A stretch of DNA of 64,000 nt from Segatella copri (GCF_019249655.2 NZ_CP137557.1:1733001-1797000); one strand, 5' to 3'; shown: positions 17,465 through 26,892, counted from the first letter of the stretch. Numbers and translations are program-made. Notes: a model not told the origin generated them from the letters alone.

Positions 17465-20113
17465 ATGATGAAACCAAAGTATCTACTCTTCTCGGCGGCA
17501 TTGCTAGCTATGACGCAAGCTGTGGCGCTGACTCCGGTAAAGAAGCAAATCAGTAAGGTGGCTGCTCGAAACAAGGTTGCGGCTGCTGCGAATGCGGCTA
17601 GAGCGAATGTTTCTGCTGCGAGTGTGGCTAGTGCGCCTATAGATAAGGATGTACCGGCTTATAGAATCGTGGGTAAGGATTCCACTTGCCAAATCTTTGT
17701 TTATTCTCCTGCGGCAGACCAGGGCTTGCATCTGGCTTATCTTACCGACGATGATCGCTGGGTGGATGTAGGTCAGCTCTGTGCCAGCGACTACGGTCCG
17801 TGGGGCAGCGAGAAGAAGATGTATCGCCCGTTTGTGATGAAGGCGAACGATGGCACCTGGCGTGCGCTCTGGAGTGTGAATACCCGTTCGCCTCAGTTTG
17901 CCGTGGCTTATTCAGAGGATTTGGTTACCTGGCGCCCTCAGGATTATCCTATCATGAAGGAGAAGGGTATCAAGGATGTGGCTGCCTATCAGATGGATGA
18001 CGGCTCTTTCGATATCTATCTGAAAACAGCCAAGGGCAAGCGATATGTGCATGCCGACAAGGATTTCCGTATCTTTGAGGAGGATTCGCTGGAAGCTACC
18101 GCTGATGATATTCTCTGGCAGCGTGATACGGCTACCATCAATGGTAAGTTGATGGAAGGCAACGATTTCGAGATTCCTGCCATCCATCTCAACTATATTC
18201 GTGCCTGGCATAAGGCACTTGTTGAGGAAAACAGAGAGAACAGCAGACTCCTGCCTCATAATGAAGCTGAGCTTCAGGCATATCTGAAAGAAAAGAATGT
18301 GGAACTGGCTGCCGGCAACGAGGTTTCTGCCCAGCTCCAGATCAAGGCTCAGAAATCGCATCGCATCTCAGACAAGCTTATCGGTATCTTCTTCGAGGAT
18401 ATCAGTCGTGCTGCCGATGGTGGTCTTTGTGCCGAGCTGCTGCAGAATGGCGACTTTGAGTATAACGGAGAAAGAAAAGGCTGGAATGCCATCACGGCAT
18501 GGCAGGGATTGAATTTGCAGGCGGGTTCATCATCTGCCACTTCTTCCGGGAATTCAGCCTCTGTCGTTTCTTCAGAGAATGGTGTGAGCCAGAACAATCC
18601 ACATTATGCCATCCTGAGCGAGACACCTATTTATAATATAGGCTGGGAGGGCATCACCGTGAAGCGTGCTGCCTACGATGTGAGTCTCTATGCCCGCTGC
18701 ATGGATGGCAAGAAAAAGCAGCTCACCGTGGCCTTGGTGGATGCTGAGAACCAGATAGTGGCTCAGGCTAAACTGAAGGTGCAGGGCGGCGAATGGAACG
18801 AATATAAGACCCAGCTCGTGATTTCTGATAAATATAAGGGTGAACTAGACAAGGATATCCGTTTTGCCGTTATCCCTAAGGGCAAAGACAGAGTGGCTGT
18901 GGATATGCTGAGCCTCATGCCGCAGGATACCTATAAGGGACATGGACTGCGCAAGGATCTGGCAGAGGTAATCGCTGATTTGAAGCCTCGCTTCGTAAGA
19001 TTCCCGGGCGGCTGCATGCTTCATGGGCAGGGCTTGGAGAACATCTATCACTGGAAGGAGAGCGTGGGACCGCTGAAGGACCGCAAGCCTGCAAAGAATA
19101 TCTGGAACTATCACCAGACCCGCAAACTGGGCTTCTATGAGTATTTCCAGTGGTGCGAGGATATGGGAGCAGAGCCGCTGCCAGTGTTGGCGGCTGGTGT
19201 ACCTTGCCAGAATTCGCAGCCTAATGCTCAGGGAATCTGCGGTCAGCAGGGAGGTATCCCGATGGCTGATATGCCTCAGTATGTTCAGGATGTGATTGAC
19301 CTGGTGGAGTGGGCGAATGGCGACCCTGCCACATCGAAGTGGGCAAAGATGAGAGCTGATGCCGGTCATCCCGCTCCATTCAACCTGAAGATGGTGGGAA
19401 TCGGTAACGAAGATTTGATTTCTACCGATTTCGAGCAGCGTTATCTGATGATATGCAAGGCCCTGAAGGAGAAGCATCCAGAGATAGAGGTGGTAGGTAC
19501 CGTAGGTCCGTTCCTCTATCCATCTTCTGATTATATCGAGGGCTGGAAGATTGCCAAGGAGAACAAGAAGTGGATTGATGCGGTGGATGAGCACTATTAC
19601 GAAAAACCAGGATGGTTCATCAACCATCAGGACTATTACGATAACTACGACCGCAAGGCTCCGAAGGTTTATCTAGGTGAGTATGCTGCCAATGGCAATA
19701 ACGAGTTAGATCGTGCCCTTGCCGAAGGCATCCACCTCTGCAATGTAGAGCGTAATGGTGATGTGGTAGAAATGACCTCCTATGCTCCGTTGCTTTGCAA
19801 GAATGGTTATAGCAACTGGAATCCGGATATGATCTATTTCGATAACAGCGAGAAAATCCGTCTCACCGAGAGCTACAAGATGCAGAAGATGTTCGGTCAG
19901 CATGCCGGTGATATTTATATTGCTTCAGAGTTGAATCTTCCTGTAGCCTTGAAGCGTTATGTGGGAACTAGCGTGGTGAAGGATTCAAAGACTGGCAAAA
20001 CCTGGCTCAAGGTGGTGAATGCCTTGCCTCGTACGCTCAAGCTTCAGGTAAATGGTCTTGGTAGCAAGGCTGTGGAAGTAAAAGCCCGTTCTTCGCAGGT
20101 TTTCGAACTCTAG
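17465..20113 (+). CDS. Secreted GH51 alpha-L-arabinofuranosidase with extra N-terminal module
   Basis: 882 residues. A signal peptide (LLFSAALLAMTQAVA) and an Ala-rich spacer precede a module at about 60-260 with VYSPAADQGLHLAYL, YRPFVMKANDGTWRALWSV and VAYSEDLVTWRPQDYP, resembling blades of a five-bladed GH43-type propeller. From about 290 the GH51 catalytic region follows: IGIFFEDISRAADGG, FVRFPGGCMLHG, the acid/base Glu in MVGIGNED and the nucleophile in VYLGEYAANGNNE. The enzyme removes arabinofuranosyl side chains from plant polysaccharides. It stands alone with no Sus pair nearby. Confidence 0.88.
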   Translation: MMKPKYLLFSAALLAMTQAVALTPVKKQISKVAARNKVAAAANAARANVSAASVASAPIDKDVPAYRIVGKDSTCQIFVYSPAADQGLHLAYLTDDDRWVDVGQLCASDYGPWGSEKKMYRPFVMKANDGTWRALWSVNTRSPQFAVAYSEDLVTWRPQDYPIMKEKGIKDVAAYQMDDGSFDIYLKTAKGKRYVHADKDFRIFEEDSLEATADDILWQRDTATINGKLMEGNDFEIPAIHLNYIRAWHKALVEENRENSRLLPHNEAELQAYLKEKNVELAAGNEVSAQLQIKAQKSHRISDKLIGIFFEDISRAADGGLCAELLQNGDFEYNGERKGWNAITAWQGLNLQAGSSSATSSGNSASVVSSENGVSQNNPHYAILSETPIYNIGWEGITVKRAAYDVSLYARCMDGKKKQLTVALVDAENQIVAQAKLKVQGGEWNEYKTQLVISDKYKGELDKDIRFAVIPKGKDRVAVDMLSLMPQDTYKGHGLRKDLAEVIADLKPRFVRFPGGCMLHGQGLENIYHWKESVGPLKDRKPAKNIWNYHQTRKLGFYEYFQWCEDMGAEPLPVLAAGVPCQNSQPNAQGICGQQGGIPMADMPQYVQDVIDLVEWANGDPATSKWAKMRADAGHPAPFNLKMVGIGNEDLISTDFEQRYLMICKALKEKHPEIEVVGTVGPFLYPSSDYIEGWKIAKENKKWIDAVDEHYYEKPGWFINHQDYYDNYDRKAPKVYLGEYAANGNNELDRALAEGIHLCNVERNGDVVEMTSYAPLLCKNGYSNWNPDMIYFDNSEKIRLTESYKMQKMFGQHAGDIYIASELNLPVALKRYVGTSVVKDSKTGKTWLKVVNALPRTLKLQVNGLGSKAVEVKARSSQVFEL

Positions 20114-20134
20114 GATAATTCCTGTTTTCTGAAC

Positions 20135-20188
20135 AAGGGTAAAAGCATCAAACTCATTTTTCTATTGATGCTTTTGCCCTTCTTTTTT
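20135..20188 (+). terminator. Terminator after the arabinofuranosidase gene
   Basis: AAGGGTAAAAGCATCAA (20135-20151) pairs along its length with TTGATGCTTTTGCCCTT (20165-20181), one T-G pair, followed by C and six T. Confidence 0.85.
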
Positions 20189-20290
20189 GCTCAATATCTC
20201 GTGAAACGTGCGTTTTAGCTGACAATCTGTTAGAATAAAGCTTTGTTTTATAACAAAATCCGTAATTTTTTGAAAGTTTATACGAAATTT

Positions 20291-20322
20291 GTTGGTTATT
20301 ACATAAATTCTCATTATCTTTG
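20291..20322 (+). promoter_or_regulatory. Promoter of the ilv operon
   Basis: GTTG (20291-20294), 20 bp, TATCTTTG (20315-20322). The leader of about 70 nt contains no Ile/Leu/Val-rich peptide and only a short CGAAA/TTTCG stem, so it lacks the attenuator seen upstream of pheA. Confidence 0.55.
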
Positions 20323-20401
20323 CAGGCAAAAATAAAAGATGAGGTCTCGAAAGAGTCCTTTTCGTAGTAACGAACAAGAAAAATAAAAGAGATAATTCAA
20401 T

Positions 20402-22204
20402 ATGAAACATCCATTAAGAAGTAGCGTCTGTACTGAAGGCAGAAGAATGGCAGGTGCCCGTGCACTCTGGGTAGCTGCAGGTATGAAACATGAGCAGTTT
20501 GGCAAGCCAATCATCGCTATCGTGAACAGCTTTACACAGTTTGTTCCAGGTCATACTCATCTTCACGAGATTGGTCAGATTGTCAAGAAGGAAATTGAGG
20601 CTATGGGTTGCTATGCAGCCGAGTTTAATACCATCGCTGTGGATGATGGTATCGCTATGGGCCACGACGGAATGCTCTATTCTTTGCCAAGCCGTGATAT
20701 CATCGCTGATTCTGTGGAATATATGGTCAATGCTCACAAGGCGGATGCCATGATCTGCATCTCCAACTGTGACAAGGTGACTCCAGGTATGCTCATGGCA
20801 TCTATGCGCCTGAATATCCCTACCGTGTTCTGCTCTGGTGGTCCGATGGAGGCTGGCCGCTGGAAAGGCGAGAATGCCGACTTGATTACCGCAATGATCA
20901 AGGGTGCTGATACCAGCATTTCTGACGAGGAGATGGAGCAGATTGAAAAGTGTGCCTGCCCTGGTTGCGGAAGCTGCTCGGGTATGTTCACAGCCAACTC
21001 CATGAACTCTCTTACCGAGGCTATCGGTTTGAGTCTTCCGGGAAACGGAACCATTCTTGCTACCCATAAGAACCGCATCGAACTCTTCAAGGAGGCTGCC
21101 CGACAGGTGGTTAAGAATGCATACGCATACTATCAGGATGGTGACGAGAGCGTTTTGCCACGCAATATCGCTACCCGTGACGCCTTCCTCAACGCTATGA
21201 CCCTTGATATCGCCATGGGCGGTAGCACCAACACCGTGCTCCACCTGTTGGCTGTGGCTCAGGAAGCTGGTGCCGACTTCAAGATGGAAGACATCGATGC
21301 TTTGAGCCGCAAGGTGCCTTGCCTCTGCAAGCTCTCTCCTAATACTCAGAAGTATAGCGTGCAGGAGTGCAATCGTGCCGGTGGTATCCTGGGCATCTTG
21401 AACGAGTTGAACAAGGGTGGTCTTATCAATGGCAACGTGATGCGTGTGGATGGTCATACCCTTGCAGAACAGATGAAGAAATATGATATCACAGGTGCTA
21501 GCATCGACCCAGAGGCTGACAGAATCTATCATTCTGCCCCTGGCAGAAAGTTCTCTACCCAGATGGGTAGCCAGGATGCACAGTGGGAGAGCCTCGATAC
21601 AGACAGAGAAAATGGTTGTATCCGCGACTTGGAGCATGCTTACACCAAGGATGGCGGTTTGGCAGTGCTCTTCGGTAACATCGCCCAGAATGGTTGCGTT
21701 GTGAAGACTGCCGGTGTTGACCCAGTGCTTTGGCACTTCGAGGGTCCTGCCGTATGCTTCGACTCTCAGGAGGATGCCTGCGAGGGAATCTTGGGGGGCA
21801 AGGTGAATTCTGGCGATTGCGTAGTGATTACTCACGAAGGTCCTAAGGGCGGTCCTGGCATGCAGGAAATGCTTTATCCTACCTCTTACATCAAGAGCCG
21901 TCACCTCGGAAAGGAATGTGCGCTCATCACTGATGGCCGCTTCTCGGGTGGTACTTCAGGCTTGAGTATCGGTCATATCAGTCCTGAGGCTGCTGCCGGT
22001 GGCAACATCGGTAAGATCAAGGATGGCGATATCATCGTTATCGATATTCCTAGCCGTTCTATCAACGTGAAGCTTTCTGATGAGGAGCTTGCAGCGCGCC
22101 CACAACAGCCTTTGAAGCGAAACCGTGTGGTTAGCAAGGCTTTGCGTGCCTACGCCCAGAGCGTAAGTTCTGCAGATAAGGGCGGTGTGAGAATCATCGA
22201 CTAA
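20402..22204 (+). CDS. ilvD: Dihydroxy-acid dehydratase
   Basis: Fe-S dehydratase of Ile/Val synthesis, converting dihydroxy acids to 2-keto acids. The 600 residues show cluster ligands in [13 protein letters not shown] and [19 protein letters not shown], and the C-terminal signature [19 protein letters not shown]. First gene of an ilvD-ilvB-ilvN-thioesterase-ilvC series. Its last 21 bases, including the stop codon, are duplicated directly downstream. Confidence 0.96.
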   Translation: MKHPLRSSVCTEGRRMAGARALWVAAGMKHEQFGKPIIAIVNSFTQFVPGHTHLHEIGQIVKKEIEAMGCYAAEFNTIAVDDGIAMGHDGMLYSLPSRDIIADSVEYMVNAHKADAMICISNCDKVTPGMLMASMRLNIPTVFCSGGPMEAGRWKGENADLITAMIKGADTSISDEEMEQIEKCACPGCGSCSGMFTANSMNSLTEAIGLSLPGNGTILATHKNRIELFKEAARQVVKNAYAYYQDGDESVLPRNIATRDAFLNAMTLDIAMGGSTNTVLHLLAVAQEAGADFKMEDIDALSRKVPCLCKLSPNTQKYSVQECNRAGGILGILNELNKGGLINGNVMRVDGHTLAEQMKKYDITGASIDPEADRIYHSAPGRKFSTQMGSQDAQWESLDTDRENGCIRDLEHAYTKDGGLAVLFGNIAQNGCVVKTAGVDPVLWHFEGPAVCFDSQEDACEGILGGKVNSGDCVVITHEGPKGGPGMQEMLYPTSYIKSRHLGKECALITDGRFSGGTSGLSIGHISPEAAAGGNIGKIKDGDIIVIDIPSRSINVKLSDEELAARPQQPLKRNRVVSKALRAYAQSVSSADKGGVRIID

Positions 22205-22225
22205 GGTGCGAGAATCATCGACTAA
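22184..22225 (+). repeat. 21-bp tandem duplication of the ilvD 3' end
   Basis: GGTGTGAGAATCATCGACTAA (22184-22204, 20 of 21 bases identical) is repeated at 22205-22225. The copy carries a second in-frame stop codon. Confidence 0.85.
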
Positions 22226-22274
22226 TAGAGAAAAGATAACAAGTTTTTGAATTTTTCAGAATAATAACAGATAA

Positions 22275-23990
22275 ATGGCAAAAGAAGTAATAACAGGAGC
22301 TGAAGCATTGATGCGCTCGCTGCATAACGAAGGGGTAAAGACCATCTTCGGTTATCCGGGCGGTAGCATCATGCCAGTGTTTGATGCGCTGTATGGTTAC
22401 ACGAGAGGAGAGAAGAAGATGTTCGATCACATCTTGGTTCGTCACGAGCAGGCTGCTGCTCACGCTGCACAGGGATATGCCCGAGTCAGCGGCGAAGTGG
22501 GTGTGACTCTCGTGACTAGTGGTCCTGGAGCTACCAATACGCTCACCGGTATTGCTGATGCCATGATGGATTCTACGCCTATCGTGGTTATCGCCGGACA
22601 GGTGGGTGTGGGTGCTTTGGGTACTGATGCCTTCCAGGAGGTTGACCTGGTGGGCGTTACCCAGCCTATCTCTAAGTGGGCTTATCAGATTCGCCGTCCT
22701 GAGGATGTAGCGTGGGCTGTGAGCCGGGCGTTCTATATCGCTCGTAGCGGTCGACCGGGTCCGGTGGTACTCGACTTCACCAAGAATGCCCAGATTGCAA
22801 CTTGCGAGTGGGAACCAGTGAAATGCGAGAAGGTTACATCTTACAATCCATATCCTAAGATTGATGAGAAGGCTGTGGCTGAGGCTGCAGAACTCATCAA
22901 TCAGGCAAAGAAGCCTTTTGCCCTCGTGGGGCATGGTGTAGAGCTGGGAGGTGCCCATAATGAATTGTTGGAATTCCTGGAGAAGGCAGACATCCCGGCA
23001 GGTCGCACCCTGCTCGGTCTTTCTGCTCTTCCTAGCAATCACCCTCTCAACATGGGTATGCTCGGTATGCATGGTTCCTATGCTACCAATATGAAGACCC
23101 AGGAGTGCGATGTGCTCATCGCCATCGGTATGCGCTTCAGCGACCGTATCACGGGTATTCCTTCTAAATACGCCAAGCAGGCTAAGATTATCCATCTTGA
23201 TATCGACAAGTCGGAAATCGATAAGGTTATCAAGACAGATGTGGCTGTGATTGGCGATTGCAAGCAGTCGCTGCCAGCCATTACCCGTCTTCTGGACAAG
23301 AATGTTCACCGCGAATGGAGAGATTCCTTCGAGGAATATCGCCAGCAGGAGCAGGAGAAGGTGATAGAAAAGGATATCCATCCTACAGAAGGACCTCTGC
23401 TCATGGGCGAGGTGACCAATGTGGTGACAGAAGCTACTCATAATGAGGCGGTTCTCGTGAACGATGTAGGTCAGAACCAGATGATCAGTAGCCGCTACTT
23501 CAAGTTTACCAAGAAGTTGAGCATCGTGACCAGTGGTGGTTTCGGAACCATGGGCTTCGGTCTTCCTGCAGCTATCGGTGCTACCTTCGGTGCTCCAGAC
23601 AGAACTATCTGCTGTTTCTTCGGTGATGGCGGATTCCAGATGAACATCCAGGAGTTGGGTACCATCATGGAGCAGCAGGCACCGGTGAAGATGATTCTCT
23701 TGAACAACAACTATCTGGGTAATGTGCGCCAGTGGCAGGATCTGATGTTCGAGGGACGTCGCTCTTTCACCCATATGCTGAACCCACGCTATGAGGAAAT
23801 CGCCAAGGCTTATGGCATCCCATACGATGTGGTTATCGACCGCAAGGACTTGAAGGAGAAGGTAGAGAAGATGATAAGCACCAAGGGACCATATCTTCTG
23901 GAGTGCGCCATCAAGGAAGACGAGGACATCGTTCCGATGACCCTGCCTGGAAAGAGTGTGGATGAAATGCAGCTTGAGCTTCACTATTAA
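22275..23990 (+). CDS. ilvB: Acetolactate synthase large subunit
   Basis: ThDP- and FAD-dependent enzyme that makes acetolactate or acetohydroxybutyrate. The 571 residues show the catalytic Glu in LVRHEQAAAHAAQGYAR, the ThDP motif FGDGGFQMNIQELGT...NNNYLGNVRQWQ and the family-typical VGTDAFQE region. It lies 14 bp before ilvN, its regulatory subunit. Confidence 0.96.
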   Translation: MAKEVITGAEALMRSLHNEGVKTIFGYPGGSIMPVFDALYGYTRGEKKMFDHILVRHEQAAAHAAQGYARVSGEVGVTLVTSGPGATNTLTGIADAMMDSTPIVVIAGQVGVGALGTDAFQEVDLVGVTQPISKWAYQIRRPEDVAWAVSRAFYIARSGRPGPVVLDFTKNAQIATCEWEPVKCEKVTSYNPYPKIDEKAVAEAAELINQAKKPFALVGHGVELGGAHNELLEFLEKADIPAGRTLLGLSALPSNHPLNMGMLGMHGSYATNMKTQECDVLIAIGMRFSDRITGIPSKYAKQAKIIHLDIDKSEIDKVIKTDVAVIGDCKQSLPAITRLLDKNVHREWRDSFEEYRQQEQEKVIEKDIHPTEGPLLMGEVTNVVTEATHNEAVLVNDVGQNQMISSRYFKFTKKLSIVTSGGFGTMGFGLPAAIGATFGAPDRTICCFFGDGGFQMNIQELGTIMEQQAPVKMILLNNNYLGNVRQWQDLMFEGRRSFTHMLNPRYEEIAKAYGIPYDVVIDRKDLKEKVEKMISTKGPYLLECAIKEDEDIVPMTLPGKSVDEMQLELHY

Positions 23991-24004
23991 TAAAGAAAAG
24001 AATT

Positions 24005-24550
24005 ATGGAGAATAACAACGAAAAGAAATTATATACGTTGCTTGTCTATTCTGAGAATATCGCGGGTATTCTGAATCAGATTACAACTGTGTTCACTCGC
24101 AGACAGGTTAACATCGAGAGCTTGAATGTATCGGCTAGTAGCATCAAGAACATCCATAAATACACGATTACTGTGTGGAGCGACGCTGAGCAGATAGAGA
24201 AAATCAACAAGGCGATTGAAAAGAAGATTGATGTGGTGAAGAGTGATTACTACACCGACGATCAGATTTTCATTCACGAGGTGGCACTCTTTAAGATTTC
24301 TACCCCTGTCTTGTTGGAAAATCCAGAGGTATCCCGCACCATCCGCAAGCACGATGCTCGCATGATGGAGGTGAATCCTACCTATAGCACCGTGCTTTTG
24401 GCAGGACTTACCGAGGATATCGCCGACCTTTTCCATAAGCTGAATAGTTTCGACTGTCTCCTGCAATATACCCGAAGTGGACGAATTGCCGTAACCCGAA
24501 GCTTCGACGAGCCGGTTTCCGACTATGTGAAGCAGAATTCAGAAGGATAA
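24005..24550 (+). CDS. ilvN: Acetolactate synthase small (regulatory) subunit
   Basis: 181 residues with an N-terminal ACT domain (TLLVYSENIAGILNQITTVFTRRQVNIESLNVS), which binds valine for feedback, and a C-terminal ALS_ss_C domain (EVNPTYSTVLLAGLTEDI). The ACT sequence departs from the common GVLSRV wording but keeps the pattern. Together with ilvB it forms the holoenzyme. Confidence 0.93.
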   Translation: MENNNEKKLYTLLVYSENIAGILNQITTVFTRRQVNIESLNVSASSIKNIHKYTITVWSDAEQIEKINKAIEKKIDVVKSDYYTDDQIFIHEVALFKISTPVLLENPEVSRTIRKHDARMMEVNPTYSTVLLAGLTEDIADLFHKLNSFDCLLQYTRSGRIAVTRSFDEPVSDYVKQNSEG

Positions 24551-24569
24551 TCCATTTATGATTCAATAG

Positions 24570-24617
24570 ATCCCTTTGTTCCTTTGATTTGAAAATCGGA
24601 AGAACAGAGGGATTTTT
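24570..24617 (+). terminator. Terminator after ilvN
   Basis: ATCCCTTTGTTCCTTT (24570-24585) pairs with GGAAGAACAGAGGGAT (24598-24613), 12 continuous pairs with one wobble plus further weak pairs, followed by four T. It would separate ilvDBN from the thioesterase gene. Confidence 0.8.
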
Positions 24618-24680
24618 GTCTTATATACAAGCTGATTTTTTGTCTTATATACAAGCATATTTTTCGTCCTTTATGCAAAC
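24613..24680. repeat. Tandem 24-bp repeats after ilvN
   Basis: TTTTTGTCTTATATACAAGC occurs at 24613-24632 and exactly again at 24637-24656; a third degenerate copy (TTTTTCGTCCTTTATGCAAAC) is at 24660-24680. Each unit holds an imperfect palindrome around TTATATAC. Further right, CTATATATATAATG-type words repeat three times up to 24770. Confidence 0.65.
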
Positions 24681-24792
24681 AGGGCTTTTGCTATACAATA
24701 TAAGCCGGAATTTTTCGCTATATATATAATGACGTTATATATATAATAATGCTGTATATATAATAAGGTGTAAACGAATAAAAGAAATTAGT

Positions 24793-25569
24793 ATGAAACC
24801 AGAATTATTAAGTAAAGTAGGTCGCTATGAGTTTTTGGCAGAACCCTTCCATTGCGACTTTTCCAGTCATCTCTTCATGGGACACCTGGGCAATCATCTT
24901 TTGAACGCAGCCGATTTTCATAGCAACGACCGTGGCTATGGCATGAATTATCTGATGCCTCGCCACAAGACTTGGGTATTGAGCCGTCTTGCCGTAGAAA
25001 TGGTAGAAATGCCAAAATCATACGATAAGTTCTTCGTGGAAACATGGGTAGAGAGTGCCATGAAGTATTTCACATCCCGTGATTTCAAGATTTGCGGAAA
25101 AGATGAGAAAGTGTATGGCTATGGCAAGAGTGTTTGGGCGATGATTGATACGGAGACCCGACAGCCTGTAGATATTTTTGAAATTAATGATGGCCTGATC
25201 AAGGAATATATCGAAACTGAAAAACCTTGTCCTATTGCTGCAAGTTCCAGAGTGAAGATGAGCAAGGAGGCAAAGCTGGTCCGCACCATCGATACCTATT
25301 ATAATGATGTGGATGTAAACGGGCATATCAACTCCGTAAAGTACATCGAACACATCCTCGACCTCTTCGACATCGATTACTATTTGACACATTTCCTGCA
25401 AAGATTCGAGATAGCTTATGTTGCCGAGAGCCATCAGGGTGACAAATTGAAATTCTATATGGAGCAGGTAGAAGACGAAGAATTCTGCATAAAAATAACA
25501 AAAATATGCAGAAATGACGAAAATGAGGTAGAAATCGTAAGAAGTAAGCTAAAATTTATAAAAAAGTGA
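24793..25569 (+). CDS. Acyl-ACP thioesterase
   Basis: 258 residues with two hotdog folds of the FatA/B-like family. N-terminal HLFMGHLGNHLLNAA and WVLSRLAVEM resemble the substrate-binding half, and the second half carries NDVDVNGHINSVKYIEHILD, whose DxNxHxNN-like pattern holds the catalytic residues. It releases fatty acids from ACP. Its position inside the Ile/Val cluster recurs in Bacteroidota and suggests a link to branched-chain fatty acid supply, which is inference. Confidence 0.88.
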   Translation: MKPELLSKVGRYEFLAEPFHCDFSSHLFMGHLGNHLLNAADFHSNDRGYGMNYLMPRHKTWVLSRLAVEMVEMPKSYDKFFVETWVESAMKYFTSRDFKICGKDEKVYGYGKSVWAMIDTETRQPVDIFEINDGLIKEYIETEKPCPIAASSRVKMSKEAKLVRTIDTYYNDVDVNGHINSVKYIEHILDLFDIDYYLTHFLQRFEIAYVAESHQGDKLKFYMEQVEDEEFCIKITKICRNDENEVEIVRSKLKFIKK

Positions 25570-25577
25570 TAGAAAAA

Positions 25578-25609
25578 TTTGGTAGTGTCATTTTAAATCA
25601 TTACCTTTG
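25578..25609 (+). promoter_or_regulatory. Promoter of ilvC
   Basis: TTTG (25578-25581), 20 bp, TACCTTTG (25602-25609): exact consensus. The predicted start is near 25616, giving an unusually long leader of about 150 nt. Confidence 0.75.
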
Positions 25610-25615
25610 CACTCG

Positions 25616-25764
25616 AAATAAAGAATAAACCCAGTGCCGCTACCTTGGATAGGCAGTGGACGGATCAAACAGGCTCTCTTTGGATAAGAATACAGCTCGC
25701 ATCCGTATGGACAAGTATAACCCGCGGCTCCATAAAGGCAAGCCGCACAAATTAAATTACAATT
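25616..25764 (+). promoter_or_regulatory. Structured 5' leader of ilvC
   Basis: Three consecutive stems can form: CCAGTGCC/GGCAGTGG (25631-25638 with 25652-25659, one mismatch), ACGGAT/ATCCGT (25660-25665 with 25701-25706, perfect, immediately adjacent to the first) and GCGGCT/AGCCGC (25724-25729 with 25741-25746, perfect, 18 bases before the ATG). No T tract follows and no Ile/Leu/Val-rich leader peptide is present. It may be a translational regulator; I do not recognise a known riboswitch. Confidence 0.45.
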
Positions 25765-26808
25765 ATGGCAGAAATGAATTTCGGTGGCGTAATGGAAACT
25801 GTTGTCACTAGTCATGAATTTTCATTGGAGAAGGCACGTGAAGTATTGAAGAACGAAACTATCGCAGTTATCGGTTATGGTATCCAGGGTCCTGGTCAGG
25901 CTTGTAACCTTCGCGATAATGGTTTCAATGTCATCGTCGGACAGCGTCAGGGTAAGACCTACGAGAAGTGTTTGAAGGATGGCTGGGTACCTGGTAAGAC
26001 TTTGTTCTCTATCGAGGAGGCAGCTGAGAAGGGTACTATCATCTGTATGTTGCTTTCTGATGCCGGTCAGATTGCTTGCTGGCCAAAAATTAAGCCACAC
26101 CTCACAGCAGGTAAGACTTTGTATTATTCACATGGTTTCGCTATCAACTGGAGCGATCGCACAGGCGTAGTTCCACCTAAGGATATTGATGTTATCATGG
26201 TTGCACCTAAGGGTTCTGGTACTTCTCTCCGCACAATGTTCTGCGAGGGTCGTGGTTTGAACTGCTCTTACGCTGTATATCAGGATGCATCTGGTAAAGC
26301 AGAGGAAAAGACTATTGCATTCGGTATTGGTATCGGTGCAGGATATTTGTTCAAGACTACATTCCAGCGTGAGGCTACTTCTGACCTTACTGGTGAGCGT
26401 GGTTCTTTGATGGGTGCTATCGAGGGTCTTTTGGAGGCTCAGTACGATGTACTTCGTGAGAACGGTCACTCTCCATCTGAGGCATTCAACGAGACTGTTG
26501 AGGAGTTGACTCAGAGCCTTGGCCCTCTCTTCGGTGCTAAGGGTATGGATTGGATGTATGCTAACTGTTCTACAACAGCTCAGCGTGGTGCTCTCGATTG
26601 GGCTCCTCGTTTCCGTGAGGCTATCAAGCCAGTTATGGAGTGGTTGTATTACTCTGTTAAGACAGGTAATGAGGCTCAGATTTCTATCGACAAGAACTCT
26701 CAGGCTGATTACCGTGAGAAGTTGAATGCTGAACTCGAGGCTATGCGCAACAAGGAAATGTGGCAGGCTGGTGTTACAGTACGTAAACTTCGCCCAGAGA
26801 ATAACTAA
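25765..26808 (+). CDS. ilvC: Ketol-acid reductoisomerase, class I
   Basis: NADPH-dependent isomerisation and reduction of acetolactate. The 347 residues contain the Rossmann motif IAVIGYGIQGPGQACNL, VAPKGSGTSLRTMF (counterpart of the HGFAI/KGPG region) and the metal-binding helices with DLTGERGSLMGAIEGLLEAQ and EELTQSLGPLFGAKGMDWM. The short length shows class I. It has its own promoter and long leader, and its codons are biased towards GGT/GCT, as in highly expressed genes. Confidence 0.95.
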   Translation: MAEMNFGGVMETVVTSHEFSLEKAREVLKNETIAVIGYGIQGPGQACNLRDNGFNVIVGQRQGKTYEKCLKDGWVPGKTLFSIEEAAEKGTIICMLLSDAGQIACWPKIKPHLTAGKTLYYSHGFAINWSDRTGVVPPKDIDVIMVAPKGSGTSLRTMFCEGRGLNCSYAVYQDASGKAEEKTIAFGIGIGAGYLFKTTFQREATSDLTGERGSLMGAIEGLLEAQYDVLRENGHSPSEAFNETVEELTQSLGPLFGAKGMDWMYANCSTTAQRGALDWAPRFREAIKPVMEWLYYSVKTGNEAQISIDKNSQADYREKLNAELEAMRNKEMWQAGVTVRKLRPENN

Positions 26809-26832
26809 TTTTTTTCTCGTACATAATGTTTT

Positions 26833-26868
26833 AAAAGGGGACGGACCGAGATGGTTCGTCCCCTTTTT
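26833..26868. terminator. Bidirectional terminator between ilvC and recQ
   Basis: AAAAGGGGACGGACC (26833-26847) pairs with GGTTCGTCCCCTTTT (26853-26867) over 15 positions with one wobble and a 5-nt loop. The A and T tracts at both ends serve the two convergent genes. Confidence 0.9.
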
Positions 26869-26892
26869 AATTTGATTGATCAGAAGATATTC

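Noticed and set aside
20339..20386. Possible leader peptide before ilvD (MRSRKSPFRSNEQEK)
   Set aside because: No Ile, Leu or Val codons and no terminator between it and ilvD.
20414..23984. Long minus-strand frames opposite ilvD and ilvB (496 and 589 codons)
   Set aside because: They mirror strongly supported genes, contain His-rich low-probability sequence and have no promoter; they result from codon bias of the sense strand.
25635..25688. Possible GTG-started leader peptide before ilvC (MPLPWIGSGRIKQALFG)
   Set aside because: Only four Ile/Leu codons, scattered, with no terminator after it; the stems of the leader explain the region better.
25588..25815. Cys-rich minus-strand ORF over the ilvC leader
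   Set aside because: Its Cys pairs (CHNCNLICAAC) look peptide-like, but the frame is antisense to the structured leader and the ilvC start, with no promoter or partner genes.
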